20,842 nucleotides of DNA from an uncultured Oscillospiraceae bacterium (GCA_947628975.1 CANRBW010000008.1:1-20842); one strand, 5' to 3'; positions 7,511-15,580 are shown, numbered from the stretch's first letter. The notes: generated by a model not told the origin, from the sequence alone. A program made the numbers and translations.

Positions 7511-7982
7511 CGCTCCAGTCCTCCTTCAGGATGGTTTTGAGCATTCCTCTGGCCCGGGACAGCCGGACCTTCACGTTGCTCTGGGTGGTGTGTAAGATCT
7601 CCGCGATCTCCCGCACTGAGTAGTCCTCGTAGTAGAAGAGGTGGATGACCACCCGGTACTTCTCCGGCAGGCCCATCACCGCCTGGAACAGAGCCTGGTC
7701 CCGGTCGGAGGGGAAGGCCAGGGTCTGGACATACTCCTCCAGCGGGACGCTCCGCCGCCGCCACCAGGAGCGGGTCACGTTCACCGCCCGGTGGATGGCC
7801 GCCCGGATGAGCCAGGCCTTGATGTGCTCCTCGCTGTCAAATTCCCTGGTGGAGGTGTGGTAGCACAGGAAGGTATCCTGGACCACGTCGTCGGCGTCGG
7901 CGGCGTTTTCGCACACGTGGAACGCCACGGCGAAGAGGTTGTCCCGGTATCGCTCCACCAGGAGCTGTGTCTCCATTCTCAT
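7500..7982 (-). CDS. ECF-type RNA polymerase sigma factor
   Basis: A 160-residue sigma-70-family protein of the extracytoplasmic function class, holding only region 2 (about 8-75, with the DDVVQDTF core-binding helix) and region 4 (about 95-152, with the helix-turn-helix YSVREIAEILHTTQSNVKVR). It would redirect RNA polymerase to a small regulon; the signal is unknown. The start at 7982 is preceded by AGG nine bases upstream; a second ATG two codons later is possible. It overlaps the downstream membrane gene, the usual arrangement of sigma and anti-sigma partners. A 14-base palindrome lies about 25 bases upstream. No clear sigma-A or ECF promoter could be seen. Confidence 0.9.
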   Translation of the reverse strand: MRMETQLLVERYRDNLFAVAFHVCENAADADDVVQDTFLCYHTSTREFDSEEHIKAWLIRAAIHRAVNVTRSWWRRRSVPLEEYVQTLAFPSDRDQALFQAVMGLPEKYRVVIHLFYYEDYSVREIAEILHTTQSNVKVRLSRARGMLKTILKEDWSDDE

Positions 7983-8006
7983 ACGGTGTTACCTGCCATC
8001 TGTTTT

Positions 8007-8020
8007 TGAAGGGCCCTTCA
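8007..8020. promoter_or_regulatory. 14-bp perfect palindrome upstream of sigma gene
   Basis: TGAAGGGCCCTTCA is perfectly self-complementary and sits between the rlmH terminator and the sigma gene start. It has no loop, so a protein-binding site is more likely than an RNA hairpin. A weak TTGTCA at 8027-8022 could be a -35 box, but no good -10 box follows. Confidence 0.4.
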
Positions 8021-8053
8021 CTGACAATACAAGCCTCAGAGGAAAAAGGTTAC

Positions 8054-8084
8054 AAAAAAGCCGCCCAAAGTCCGGCGGCTTTTT
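8054..8084 (-). terminator. Terminator after rlmH
   Basis: Eleven-base stem AAAAAGCCGCC / GGCGGCTTTTT (8055-8065 and 8074-8084) with an eight-base loop. On the minus strand it is followed by a run of six T, 13 bases past the rlmH stop. Confidence 0.92.
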
Positions 8085-8096
8085 CCGTGGGGGCGT

Positions 8097-8576
8097 TCAC
8101 TTGTGATACCGCGTCCCCTGGTTGATGGAAAAGCCCCGGTAGAGCTGTTCCAGGGCCATGATCCGGGCCAGGTGATGGGGAAAGGTCATAGGGGACATGG
8201 ACAGCCGGGTCCGGCACTGGGCCTTCAGGCCCTCGTCCAAGCCGAAGGAGCCGCCCAGCAGAAACACCAGGTGCTTGTCCGCCGACAGCGCGAAGCGCCG
8301 CAGCAGCGCGGCCACATCCTCGCTGGAGTGGAGCTTGCCCTCCACGCAAAAGGCCGCCACATGGCTGCCGCTTGGGATCTTGCCCCGGATGGCGGCGGCC
8401 TCCCTGCCCAGCGCGGCGTCGATCTGGGCCTGGGAGGGGGCGGCGGGCAGGCGCTCCTCGGCGATCTCTGTGACGGTGAGGGAGCAGAAAGCGCCCAGCC
8501 GCTTTTGGTACTCCGCCGCCGCCTGGACCCAGAAGGGCTCCTTGAGCCGGCCCACGCAGATGAGCTGAATGTTCAT
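8097..8576 (-). CDS. rlmH: 23S rRNA (pseudouridine-1915-N3)-methyltransferase
   Basis: RlmH is a small SPOUT-fold enzyme that methylates pseudouridine 1915 in helix 69 of 23S rRNA on the assembled ribosome, using S-adenosylmethionine. The 159-residue length is exactly typical. Diagnostic stretches are the start MNIQLICVGRLK, the cofactor loop FLLGGSFGLDEG (105-116) and the end ALEQLYRGFSINQGTRYHK, with the terminal YHK conserved in the family. The start has a GGAGGT site inside the end of walJ and the two genes are separated by a single base, so they are translated together. walJ-rlmH proximity is also known in Bacillus. A terminator follows. Confidence 0.96.
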   Translation of the reverse strand: MNIQLICVGRLKEPFWVQAAAEYQKRLGAFCSLTVTEIAEERLPAAPSQAQIDAALGREAAAIRGKIPSGSHVAAFCVEGKLHSSEDVAALLRRFALSADKHLVFLLGGSFGLDEGLKAQCRTRLSMSPMTFPHHLARIMALEQLYRGFSINQGTRYHK

Positions 8577-8577
8577 C

Positions 8578-9348
8578 TCACACCTCCAGCCGCAGGCCCT
8601 GGTCGCTGAACACCGGAGCCACCTCCACCCGCACGGGGAGGCCGGCCAGGGCCTGCTCCGCCGCCGCCAGGGCCAGGGCGGGGGAGTTGTTCTGCTGGGA
8701 CAGGTGGGCCAGCACCACCGTGCGGGCCCCCGCCTGGGCGGCCAGGGCGCACAGGGCCGCCCCGTCCTCGTTGCACAGGTGGCCCTCCGGCCCGGCGATC
8801 CGCCGCTGGAGGGGGTAGGGGTAGGGACCTTGCCGGAGGCAGTCGGGGTCGTGGTTGCTCTCGATCACCGCCAGGCGGCAGCCGGTCACCCCCGCCTCCA
8901 CCTGGGGGGTGACCACCCCCAGGTCGGTGACGATGCAGGCGCTGACGCCGTCGGGGGCGGAGAAGCGGTAGCCCACCGAGCCGGGGGCGTCGTGCCGGGT
9001 GGGGATGGGCAGGACGGCGCAGTCTCCCAGGGCGGCGGTCTCCCCGGCCCGGAGGGTGCGGACGCGCGCGTCCAGGGGCAGACGGTAGCAGAGCTGCCGG
9101 GCGGCGGGGGCGGTGGCGCAGATGGGAAAGTCGCTGTGCCGGGCCAGGAGCTCCAGCCCGGCGATGTGGTCCCGGTGGGGGTGGGTGATGACTGCGGCGG
9201 TGATGGCCTGGGGGCTGAGGCCCAGATGGGCCAGACAGGCCCCCAGCCGCCGCCAGGAGATGCCCGCGTCCACCAGGATGTGGGTCTCCCCCTGGGAGAC
9301 CAGGGCGCAGTTGCCGGTGGAGCCGCTGGCGAAGATGGTGAGCCGCGT
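8578..9348 (-). CDS. walJ: WalJ/YycJ-type metallo-beta-lactamase-fold hydrolase, apparent ACG start
   Basis: A metal-dependent hydrolase of the YycJ (WalJ) family, associated with the WalRK system and with coordination of division and DNA replication in Bacillus; its substrate is uncertain. The fold signature THPHRDH (His56, His58, Asp60, His61 from this start) and the N-terminal RLTIFASGSTGN are clear. No ATG, GTG or TTG lies at the expected N-terminus. The codon in the right place is ACG (9348-9346), eight bases after a strong GGGAGG (9362-9357), giving 256 residues. The only in-frame alternative is TTG at 9411, which would put the murA terminator hairpin inside the coding region and has no ribosome site. 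A one-base error or mutation of ATG to ACG fits best. No promoter is visible between it and murA. Confidence 0.85.
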   Translation of the reverse strand, partial: TRLTIFASGSTGNCALVSQGETHILVDAGISWRRLGACLAHLGLSPQAITAAVITHPHRDHIAGLELLARHSDFPICATAPAARQLCYRLPLDARVRTLRAGETAALGDCAVLPIPTRHDAPGSVGYRFSAPDGVSACIVTDLGVVTPQVEAGVTGCRLAVIESNHDPDCLRQGPYPYPLQRRIAGPEGHLCNEDGAALCALAAQAGARTVVLAHLSQQNNSPALALAAAEQALAGLPVRVEVAPVFSDQGLRLEV

Positions 9349-9381
9349 GGAGACCGCCTCCCTTCCGGTGAAAAAGGCTGG

Positions 9382-9407
9382 AAAAAAGCGGCGGACAGAG
9401 CCGCCGC
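9382..9407 (-). terminator. Terminator after murA
   Basis: On the minus strand GCGGCGG, a six-base loop and CCGCCGC (9407-9388) are followed by six T (9387-9382). It lies 31 bases after the murA stop and before the walJ ribosome site, so walJ-rlmH must depend on read-through or an unseen promoter. Confidence 0.88.
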
Positions 9408-9437
9408 CCAAGAGCTGGGTCCGGTGCGCCGCGGGGG

Positions 9438-10736
9438 TCAGCCCACGCCGGTCTGGGCCGTCTCCTCCTCGTCGGGGAGTTCCACCGCCTTGATGTCCGC
9501 CCCCACGCCGGTGAGCTTGCGCACGATGTCCTCGTAGCCCCGCTCGATGTGGGAGACCGAGTCGATCTCCGTCACGCCGTGGGCGGCCAGGCCCGCGATG
9601 ACCATGGCCGCGCCCGCCCGCAGGTCACAGGCCCGCACCGGCGCGCCGGTGAGCTGGCCTACCCCTTCGATGACGGCCACCTTGCCGTCCACCTGGATCT
9701 GGGCCCCCAGGCGGCGGAACTCGTCCACATAGCGGTAGCGGTTGTCCCACACGCCCTCGGTGAGGACGCTGGTGCCCTCCGCCAGGCAGAGACAGGCGGC
9801 GATCTGAGGCTGCATATCGGTGGGGAAGCCGGGGTAGGGCATGGTCTTCACGTTGGCCCGGTGGAGCCGGCCGGTGCTGCGGACCAGGAGGGAGTCGTCC
9901 TCCTCGGTGATCTCCACCCCCATCTCCTGGAGCTTGGCGGTGATGCACTCCAGGTGCTTGGGGATGACGTTGCGGATGCGTACCTCGCCCCCGGCGGCGG
10001 CCACGGCGGCCATATAGGTGCCGGCCTCGATCTGGTCGGGGATGATGGAGTAGAAGCCGCCCACCAGCCGGTCCACCCCGCGGATCTTGATCACGTCGGT
10101 GCCCGCGCCACGGATGTCCGCCCCCATGGAGTTGAGGAAGTTGGCCAGGTCCACGATGTGGGGCTCCTTGGCGGCGTTTTCAATGACGGTCATCCCCTCG
10201 GCCAGGGTGGCGGCCAGCATGATGTTCATGGTGGCGCCCACCGAGACGATGTCCAGGTAGACCTGGGCGCCCTTCAACCGGCCGTTCTTGGCCTGGGCGT
10301 GGATATAGCCGCCCCGGACGTCCACCTGGGCCCCCATCACCGAAAAGCCCTTGATGTGCTGGTCGATGGGGCGGCCGCCCAGGTCGCACCCGCCGGGCGG
10401 GGGGACCTGGGCCGAGCCGAAGCGGGACAGGAGCGCGCCGATGAGGTAGTAACTGGCCCGGATCTTCCGGGCCAGGTGGTCGGGGACGCTCTTGTTGTGG
10501 ATGTGGGAGCAGTCGATGTCCAGCGTGGTGCGGTCCACCGTGCGGATCCGCGCGCCGAGGTCCTGCAAAATGTTCAAAATCAGCGTCACATCGCTGATCT
10601 GAGGGACGTTTTCGATGCGGCATACGCCGTCTACCAAAAGGGCCGCGGGGATGATGGCCACGGCGGCGTTCTTCGCGCCGCTGATGTCGATGGAGCCGTA
10701 AAGCGGACGTCCGCCGTTGATGACATATTTTTTCAA
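9438..10736 (-). CDS. murA: UDP-N-acetylglucosamine 1-carboxyvinyltransferase
   Basis: MurA adds enolpyruvate from phosphoenolpyruvate to UDP-N-acetylglucosamine, the first committed step of peptidoglycan synthesis, in the cytoplasm, and is the fosfomycin target. The active-site cysteine is present in PPPGGCDLGGRP (Cys117 from this start), so fosfomycin sensitivity would be expected at this site. The lysine-asparagine pair is in ISGAKNAA near the N-terminus. I chose the TTG at 10736, which gives MKKYVINGG and lies eight bases after AGAGGG. The in-frame TTG two codons upstream would sit too close to that site. The 432-residue length is slightly above the usual ~420 because of an acidic tail. 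It has its own promoter, a leader hairpin and a terminator. Clostridia often have two murA paralogues; I cannot tell which this is. Confidence 0.96.
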   Translation of the reverse strand: MKKYVINGGRPLYGSIDISGAKNAAVAIIPAALLVDGVCRIENVPQISDVTLILNILQDLGARIRTVDRTTLDIDCSHIHNKSVPDHLARKIRASYYLIGALLSRFGSAQVPPPGGCDLGGRPIDQHIKGFSVMGAQVDVRGGYIHAQAKNGRLKGAQVYLDIVSVGATMNIMLAATLAEGMTVIENAAKEPHIVDLANFLNSMGADIRGAGTDVIKIRGVDRLVGGFYSIIPDQIEAGTYMAAVAAAGGEVRIRNVIPKHLECITAKLQEMGVEITEEDDSLLVRSTGRLHRANVKTMPYPGFPTDMQPQIAACLCLAEGTSVLTEGVWDNRYRYVDEFRRLGAQIQVDGKVAVIEGVGQLTGAPVRACDLRAGAAMVIAGLAAHGVTEIDSVSHIERGYEDIVRKLTGVGADIKAVELPDEEETAQTGVG

Positions 10737-10755
10737 GCTCAAAACCCTCTATATC

Positions 10756-10780
10756 CTCCGGGGGAGCGCGTCCCCCGGAG
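10756..10780 (-). promoter_or_regulatory. Stable leader hairpin just before murA
   Basis: CTCCGGGGGA (10756-10765) and TCCCCCGGAG (10771-10780) form a perfect ten-base stem with a GCGCG loop. In the mRNA it ends about 20 bases before the TTG start and takes in the first possible GGAG of the ribosome-binding region. There is no U-run. It may affect translation or stability of the murA mRNA. Confidence 0.6.
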
Positions 10781-10851
10781 CAGTCTACCCGCCCCAGCGG
10801 AGGGGACAGGTGAAGTCGCGCAAAAAAGACAGACGGTCATGGACCGGATAT

Positions 10852-10879
10852 AGTATATCATATCTCCCTGGAAAAACAA
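10852..10879 (-). promoter_or_regulatory. Promoter of murA
   Basis: On the minus strand TTGTTT (10879-10874), a 16-base spacer and TATACT (10857-10852) preceded by TGA form an extended -10 promoter. The murA leader would be about 110 bases long. The surrounding 10745-10920 stretch otherwise holds only A/T-rich spacer and the leader hairpin. Confidence 0.75.
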
Positions 10880-10920
10880 GTGAAAAATGAAATTTTTGAA
10901 AATTTTTCTACAAATGCACC

Positions 10921-10944
10921 AAAAAAGAGGAGCGAAGCGGCTCC
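10921..10944 (-). terminator. Terminator of the HIT-walRK-yycHI operon
   Basis: On the minus strand GGAGC, a six-base loop and GCTCC (10944-10929) are followed by TC and six T (10926-10921). The outer bases AAGA / TCTT extend the stem over a bulge and reach the yycI stop codon. Confidence 0.8.
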
Positions 10945-10948
10945 GTTC

Positions 10949-11779
10949 TTAGGTCCTTTCGGCGCGGCTCAGCTCCCCGGTGAGGGCGTTGACGGTGTAG
11001 AGGTTGGTGTCGGTCTCCAGCCGGAGGACGGGGGTGAGGCGGCCCGCGCCGTTGGCGTCGGTGGTCAGGACGTAGCCCTGGGTGGCGGAGAGGATGGCGG
11101 TGCAGGCGTCGCCGGAGTCAATCACGCCGGAGCGGAAGCGCACCAGCAGGGTGGGGGTGGAGAGGGCCTGGACCCGCTGGCCGTCGTCGGCGGGGCGGCC
11201 AGCCAGGCGGACCCCCTCCAGGGTCACCGAGCCGTCCGCCTTGTAGTCCACCCGGATGGCGCAGGAGAAGACGGGGGCGTCCGAGCCGGGGCAGAGCTGG
11301 ACGGCGGTGACGCTCCGGCTGTCCTGACCGGTGACCTGGGCGGAAAAGCCCAGCCGGCCGAGCAGCTCCAGGGCGTGGGCCTGCCGGTCCGATCCGTCGG
11401 CCAGGGGGTAGGACCCGGCGGCCAGGGTGGCGTGGAAGCCGCCGTTCTCCCGCAGTTCCGCCGACCCCAGGGGGCCGGTGTAGAGGGAGACCAGGCCCCG
11501 CTGGGTGAGGGTGGTGCCCTCCCCCAGCAGGTGGGTGAAGGTCTCCAGCTCCCACTGGGGGTCCCGCTCCACCGCCATGGGGGCGGGGAAGTCCCCGTCG
11601 GGCAGGGCGTCCACCGGCAGGTCGATGCCCCGCTGGGCCAACAGGGCCACCGCGTTGTCCAGCGCCTGGCGGCGGTGCTGGCGGCTCTCCACCCGCCGGA
11701 CCGCCACCAGGCCCAGCAGGAGGATGTTGGTCACGATGAGGATGGTCAGGACGATGTTTTTCAGCTTGGCGCTCTCCAT
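10949..11779 (-). CDS. YycI-like regulator of the WalK kinase
   Basis: A 276-residue protein with one N-terminal membrane segment (about 7-28, IVLTILIVTNILLLGLVAV) and an extracellular remainder. Position directly after walK-yycH and this topology match YycI (WalI), which in Bacillus holds WalK activity down by contacting its membrane helices together with YycH. Sequence similarity is weak by eye, so the name rests mainly on order and topology. The extracellular part has two repeat-like halves, as PepSY-type folds of this family do; that is only suggested. The start lies four bases after the yycH stop. It is the last gene of the operon. Confidence 0.75.
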   Translation of the reverse strand: MESAKLKNIVLTILIVTNILLLGLVAVRRVESRQHRRQALDNAVALLAQRGIDLPVDALPDGDFPAPMAVERDPQWELETFTHLLGEGTTLTQRGLVSLYTGPLGSAELRENGGFHATLAAGSYPLADGSDRQAHALELLGRLGFSAQVTGQDSRSVTAVQLCPGSDAPVFSCAIRVDYKADGSVTLEGVRLAGRPADDGQRVQALSTPTLLVRFRSGVIDSGDACTAILSATQGYVLTTDANGAGRLTPVLRLETDTNLYTVNALTGELSRAERT

Positions 11780-11783
11780 CTCC

Positions 11784-13055
11784 TCACTCCTCCCGGTCCC
11801 GGACCGCCCAGAAGGGGAGCAGGGCCTGGGCGGCGCCGTTGTCGTCGTACAAGAGCTCCAGGGTCTGGTCCTCCCCGCCGGGGAGGGCGGCGGCGGCCTG
11901 CTCCTGGGGGAGCAGGGGGGTGGCGGAGCCGCCCAGGACGGTGTAGCGCCGGGGCTTGAGGGTGAAGGCGCTGACCGCGCCGTTCTCCACAGTGAACCGG
12001 GCGCACCAGTCCTCCCCGTCCACCAGGATGGCCGCGCCCCGGTAGGCGTAGCCGTAGCTCACCACGGTGGCCTGGCCCTCCTGCCGGACCTCCCGCAGGA
12101 AGAGCCGCCCGTCGCCCCCCACCGCGCCCACCGTCCGCTCGGCCAGGAGGCGGGTGGCGTCCAGGGGGTCCGGGGCGGGGTAGCGGGCCTGGGAGTCGTC
12201 GGAGCGGCGATAGGTGATCTGGCCGTCGTCGGCGATGCGCAGGGCCTCGCCGCTGTCGGCGATGCCCCAGCCGCCGGTGACGTCGTAGAGGGGGTTGGTC
12301 TGGGGGTGGAAGGAGAGGGCCTGGAGCAGCCGGGACAGGGTCTCCCCCGGCACGCCGGAGCTGAGGGGGCCGATGGGGTCCTCCGGGGCCAGCTGGGGCG
12401 GGTCGGGGGTCACGGGCAGGACCAGGGAGTCCGGCCGCAGCAGGCGGTACCCCGCGTCCTCCCCGGCGAAGCGGGCCCCGTTGGGGGAGAAGAGGCGGAA
12501 CAGCTCCGCCATGGGCTGGGACAGGTCGCCGGACAGGGGACAGGACCACAGCCGGTCCTCCCCGTCCCGGAAGAAGAGGGCGTCCCCCGCCACGCAGAGC
12601 TGGACGGCCTGGGAGCCGGTGAGGGCGGCGTTGTCCAGGCCGGAGAGCCAGCGGGTGAGGCTGTCCAGCGGGATGGGGCCCAGGTATTCGAAGAAGACCC
12701 CCGGCGCGGCCAGGGCCCGGAGCCAGGCCCCCCGGCTGACCGGCTCAGGGGCGCCGGCGCCGCTGAGGGCCTCGGCCAGCAGGGCGGAGAGCTGGGTGTA
12801 GCCCTCCTGGTCCTCCTGGTGGTACAACAGGCCGTAGCGCCCCTCCTCCCAGGTCACGGCGAAGGCGGCGGGGCGGAGGGTCTGGGCGGAGTAGGCGGTG
12901 GAGCCGCCGCCCCCGTCCCCCTGGCCGGAGTGGGGGGAGAGGTCGGCCTGGCCGGGGGAGAGGACCCGGCTGGCCAGGTAGAGGGCGGAGCAGGAGAGCA
13001 GCAGGATGAGGAGGGTCTTGCCCCCCTCCCACAGGCGGCGGCGTTTCCCCCTCAT
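11784..13055 (-). CDS. YycH-like regulator of the WalK kinase
   Basis: A 423-residue protein with a basic N-terminus (MRGKRRRLWEGGK), one membrane segment (about 13-29) and a large extracellular part, as in YycH (WalH), the partner of YycI in damping WalK. Identification relies on its place between walK and the YycI-like gene, size and topology. The ATG at 13055 overlaps the original walK stop as ATGA, a standard coupled arrangement. Because walK is frameshifted upstream, the yycH frame is continuous with the frameshifted walK frame, and an automated gene finder would report one 1012-residue fusion. I treat yycH as separate because MRGKRRRLW is a proper membrane-protein start and the walK stop is in the normal place. 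Confidence 0.75.
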   Translation of the reverse strand: MRGKRRRLWEGGKTLLILLLSCSALYLASRVLSPGQADLSPHSGQGDGGGGSTAYSAQTLRPAAFAVTWEEGRYGLLYHQEDQEGYTQLSALLAEALSGAGAPEPVSRGAWLRALAAPGVFFEYLGPIPLDSLTRWLSGLDNAALTGSQAVQLCVAGDALFFRDGEDRLWSCPLSGDLSQPMAELFRLFSPNGARFAGEDAGYRLLRPDSLVLPVTPDPPQLAPEDPIGPLSSGVPGETLSRLLQALSFHPQTNPLYDVTGGWGIADSGEALRIADDGQITYRRSDDSQARYPAPDPLDATRLLAERTVGAVGGDGRLFLREVRQEGQATVVSYGYAYRGAAILVDGEDWCARFTVENGAVSAFTLKPRRYTVLGGSATPLLPQEQAAAALPGGEDQTLELLYDDNGAAQALLPFWAVRDREE

Positions 13056-14822
13056 CCCTCCGGCCCTCCCAGGGGCAGCTCCAGCCGCACCCGCAGGCCG
13101 GGGCCCTCCTTGTCCACCAGGGTCAGGGCGCCGTGGTGCCGGTCCACGATCTCCTTGGCGATGGACAGGCCCAGGCCGGTGCCCGGACTGGCGGGAGCGG
13201 GCCTTGTCCACCCGGTAGAAGCGCTCAAAGATGCGCTCCCGGTCGGGCTCCGGGATGCCGATGCCGTCGTCGTCCACCTCCAGCCAGACGCTCCGGTCCC
13301 CCTTGCCCACTGTCATGGCGATGTGGCCGCCGTCGGGGGTGTACTTGATGGAGTTGGAGACGATGTTCATCATCACCTGGACGATCCTCTCCCGGTCGCC
13401 CACCACGTTGGGCAGACGGCGGGGAGACTGGAGGGTGAGGGTGTGGCGGTGGCGCTCCGCCTCCAGGCGCACCGCCTTGCAGACGTGCTCGGTGGCCTCC
13501 AGGAAGGAGAAGGGGGCGAAGTTCATCTCCCCCCGGCCGGAGTCGAACCGGGAGAGGGTGAGCAGGTCCTGGACGATGTGGGTCATGCGGTCGGTCTCGC
13601 TGAGGATGATGCCGAAGAAGCTCTGGCGGGTCTTTTCGGGCAGGGTGCCGTCGCTGTCGGCCAGGGTCTCGGCGTAGGTGCGGATGTTGGTCAGGGGGGT
13701 GCGCAGCTCGTGGGAGACGTTGGCCACGAACTCCCGGCGGACCTCCTCGTTGCGGCGCTGTTCGGTGACGTTGTGGAGCACCACCAGCACGCCGGAGTCG
13801 GGACTCTCCTTGTCAAAGGGGGCCAGGGTCAGCTCCAGGTACTTTCCCTCCCCCTCCCAGGCGGCGGTGAGGTAGCCGGGCTGGCCGTCGGTGGAGAGGA
13901 TGTCGTAGAAGGGGGCCACGTCGGCGAAGAGGGCGTCGTAGTCGGTGTCGGCGTCGATGGTCCGCCGGAGCAGTTCTCCGGCGGCGGGGTTGGCGTGGAT
14001 GACCTTGCCCCGGTGGGAGAAGGCCACTACGCCGTCGGTCATGTGGAGGAAGAGGGTGTCCAGCTTGTTGCGCTCGTTCTCCACCTGCCGCAGGGTGTCC
14101 TGGAGCTGGCCGGCCATGTCGTTGAAGGTGTCGGTGAGCACACCGATCTCGTCCCGGGAGGCCACCTCGATCTTATGGGAGAAGTCCCCCTCGGCCACCC
14201 GCAGCACCCCGTCGGTGAGCCGCTCGATGGGGGTGATCATGGTCTTGGACAGCAGGAAGGACAGCAGCACCGAGATGGCCAGGCCGAAGACCAGCGCCTC
14301 CAGGATCAGGGTGAAGAGCTGGTCGCTGAGGCGCTGGGAGGTCTGGCGGCTGTCCAGGATGTAGAGGATATAGCGCCCGTCCCCGCGGGTGATGGGCACC
14401 GCCACGTCCATGTAGTCGGCGGTGGGATCGCTGGAGTAGCCCTCCTCCCCCAGCAGGGCGGTGGAGAGGTTGGGGGTGACCGAGAGCTGGGCGGGGGCCG
14501 CGTCGTCGGAGGTGGCCAGGCACTGGGCGGTCTCGCCGTCCAGGATATAGTAGTTGCGGGTGCGGCTGTCCACCCCCAGGGGACCCACATAGGAGCGCAG
14601 GATGGCCTGGATCTTCTCCGGGGCGTCGGTCTCCCCGGGCTCGGTGGTGGTCACGTCCCGGACGAATTGCTCGTCGGTCAGGACGGTGGACATCTTGGAG
14701 TAGAAGTCGTCCAGATAGAAGGCGGTGACCGAGTTCATCAGGAACGCGCCCACCACCGTCATCAGCGCCACGATGAGCAGCACCATGATGAGGACCAGCT
14801 TCATATGGAGAGATCGGAACAT
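13052..14822 (-). CDS. walK: WalK-type sensor histidine kinase, frameshifted near its C-terminus
   Basis: Membrane sensor kinase of the WalRK two-component system that tunes peptidoglycan hydrolase expression. Domains in order: membrane segment (about 8-30), extracellular sensor, second membrane segment (about 170-192), HAMP (about 190-245), PAS (about 255-345), dimerisation helix with the phospho-accepting His371 in NVSHELRTP, then the ATPase domain with N box (about 487-499) and DDDGIGIP (518-525). After RSRQSG (residue 547) the frame breaks at 13178-13184. The rest of the G2 box (TGLGLSIAKEIVDRHHG) and the normal end PLGGPEG with its stop at 13052 are present in another frame. Restoring two G to the G-run gives GGTGLGL and a 590-residue protein. 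As read, the frame continues into yycH. It follows walR after 39 bases. Confidence 0.92.
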
Positions 14823-14861
14823 CCTCTCACCGCCCTTTCCGCGCCGACCGCCGGGTCCGGG

Positions 14862-15566
14862 TCAGCTGTGCTGGGAGTTGAAATAGTAGCCCAGGCCCCG
14901 GCGGGTCATCACGAACTTTGGGTTGGCCGGGTCGTCCTCCAGCTTCTCCCGGAGCCGCCGGACCGCCACGTCCACCCCCCGCACGTCCCCCACATAGCCG
15001 CCGTAGTTCCAGACGTGCTCCATCAGCTCCTCCCGGGAGAAGACGGTGTCCGGATTGGCGCAGAGGAAGGAGATCAGCTCGAACTCCCGCTGGGAGAGGT
15101 CCACGGGGAGGTCGTCTTTGTAGCAGGCGGCCGCCGCGCTGTCCAGCCGGATGCGGCCCAGCCGGAGGCCCTGGCGGTCGTCCGAGCGGGGGGGCATATC
15201 CCCCCGGCGGATGTTGCTCTTGACCCGCGCCATCAGCTCCCGGATGGAGAAGGGCTTGGTGATATAGTCGTCCGCCCCCAGTTCCAGGCCCCGGACCTTG
15301 TCCGCCTCTTCCTCCCGGGCGGTGAGGATCAGGATGGGCACGGTGTCCCCGTCGTCCCGGAGGGCCTTGCACACCTCAAAGCCGTTCAGGCCGGGGAGCA
15401 TCAGGTCCAGCAGGATCAGGTCCGGCTTTTTCTCCCTGGCCAGGGCCAGCCCCGCCTGTCCGTCATAGGCGGACAGGACGCGGTAGCCCTCCCTTTCCAG
15501 ATTGAAGGCCAGAATATCCACGATATTGGCCTCGTCCTCCACCACTAAAACAGTCTTGTCCGCCAT
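14862..15566 (-). CDS. walR: WalR-type response regulator
   Basis: OmpR-family DNA-binding response regulator of 234 residues, partner of WalK. The receiver domain (about 4-118) has the acidic pair Glu10-Asp11, phospho-acceptor Asp54 (LLDLMLPG), Thr82 and Lys104 (ITKPF). The winged-helix domain (about 140-230) ends with RRGLGYYF as in OmpR relatives. In Bacillus WalR activates autolysin genes and is essential; here an amidase gene lies two genes upstream in the same operon. The start at 15566 (MADKTVLVVEDE) follows AAGGAGG by five bases; longer in-frame openings upstream run through the Nudix gene and are not used. The YycH/YycI genes and nearby walJ support the name WalR over a PhoB-like regulator. 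Confidence 0.93.
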   Translation of the reverse strand: MADKTVLVVEDEANIVDILAFNLEREGYRVLSAYDGQAGLALAREKKPDLILLDLMLPGLNGFEVCKALRDDGDTVPILILTAREEEADKVRGLELGADDYITKPFSIRELMARVKSNIRRGDMPPRSDDRQGLRLGRIRLDSAAAACYKDDLPVDLSQREFELISFLCANPDTVFSREELMEHVWNYGGYVGDVRGVDVAVRRLREKLEDDPANPKFVMTRRGLGYYFNSQHS

Positions 15567-15580
15567 AGGGCCCTCCTTTT

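Noticed and set aside
9349..9411. TTG at 9411 as the walJ start
   Set aside because: Would place the murA terminator hairpin and the GGGAGG site inside the gene, and adds 21 residues not expected in the family.
11784..14822. A genuine evolved WalK-YycH fusion protein
   Set aside because: The linking 43 codons are WalK's own G2 region read in the wrong frame and the normal ATGA junction is intact, so a fusion is an effect of the frameshift rather than a designed gene.
11505..15548. Very long plus-strand open frame (1347 codons) antisense to the walRK region
   Set aside because: It mirrors the codon structure of real minus-strand genes (walR, walK, yycH, yycI) in G/C-rich DNA, shows repetitive Gly/Val/Gln/His composition and has no domain.
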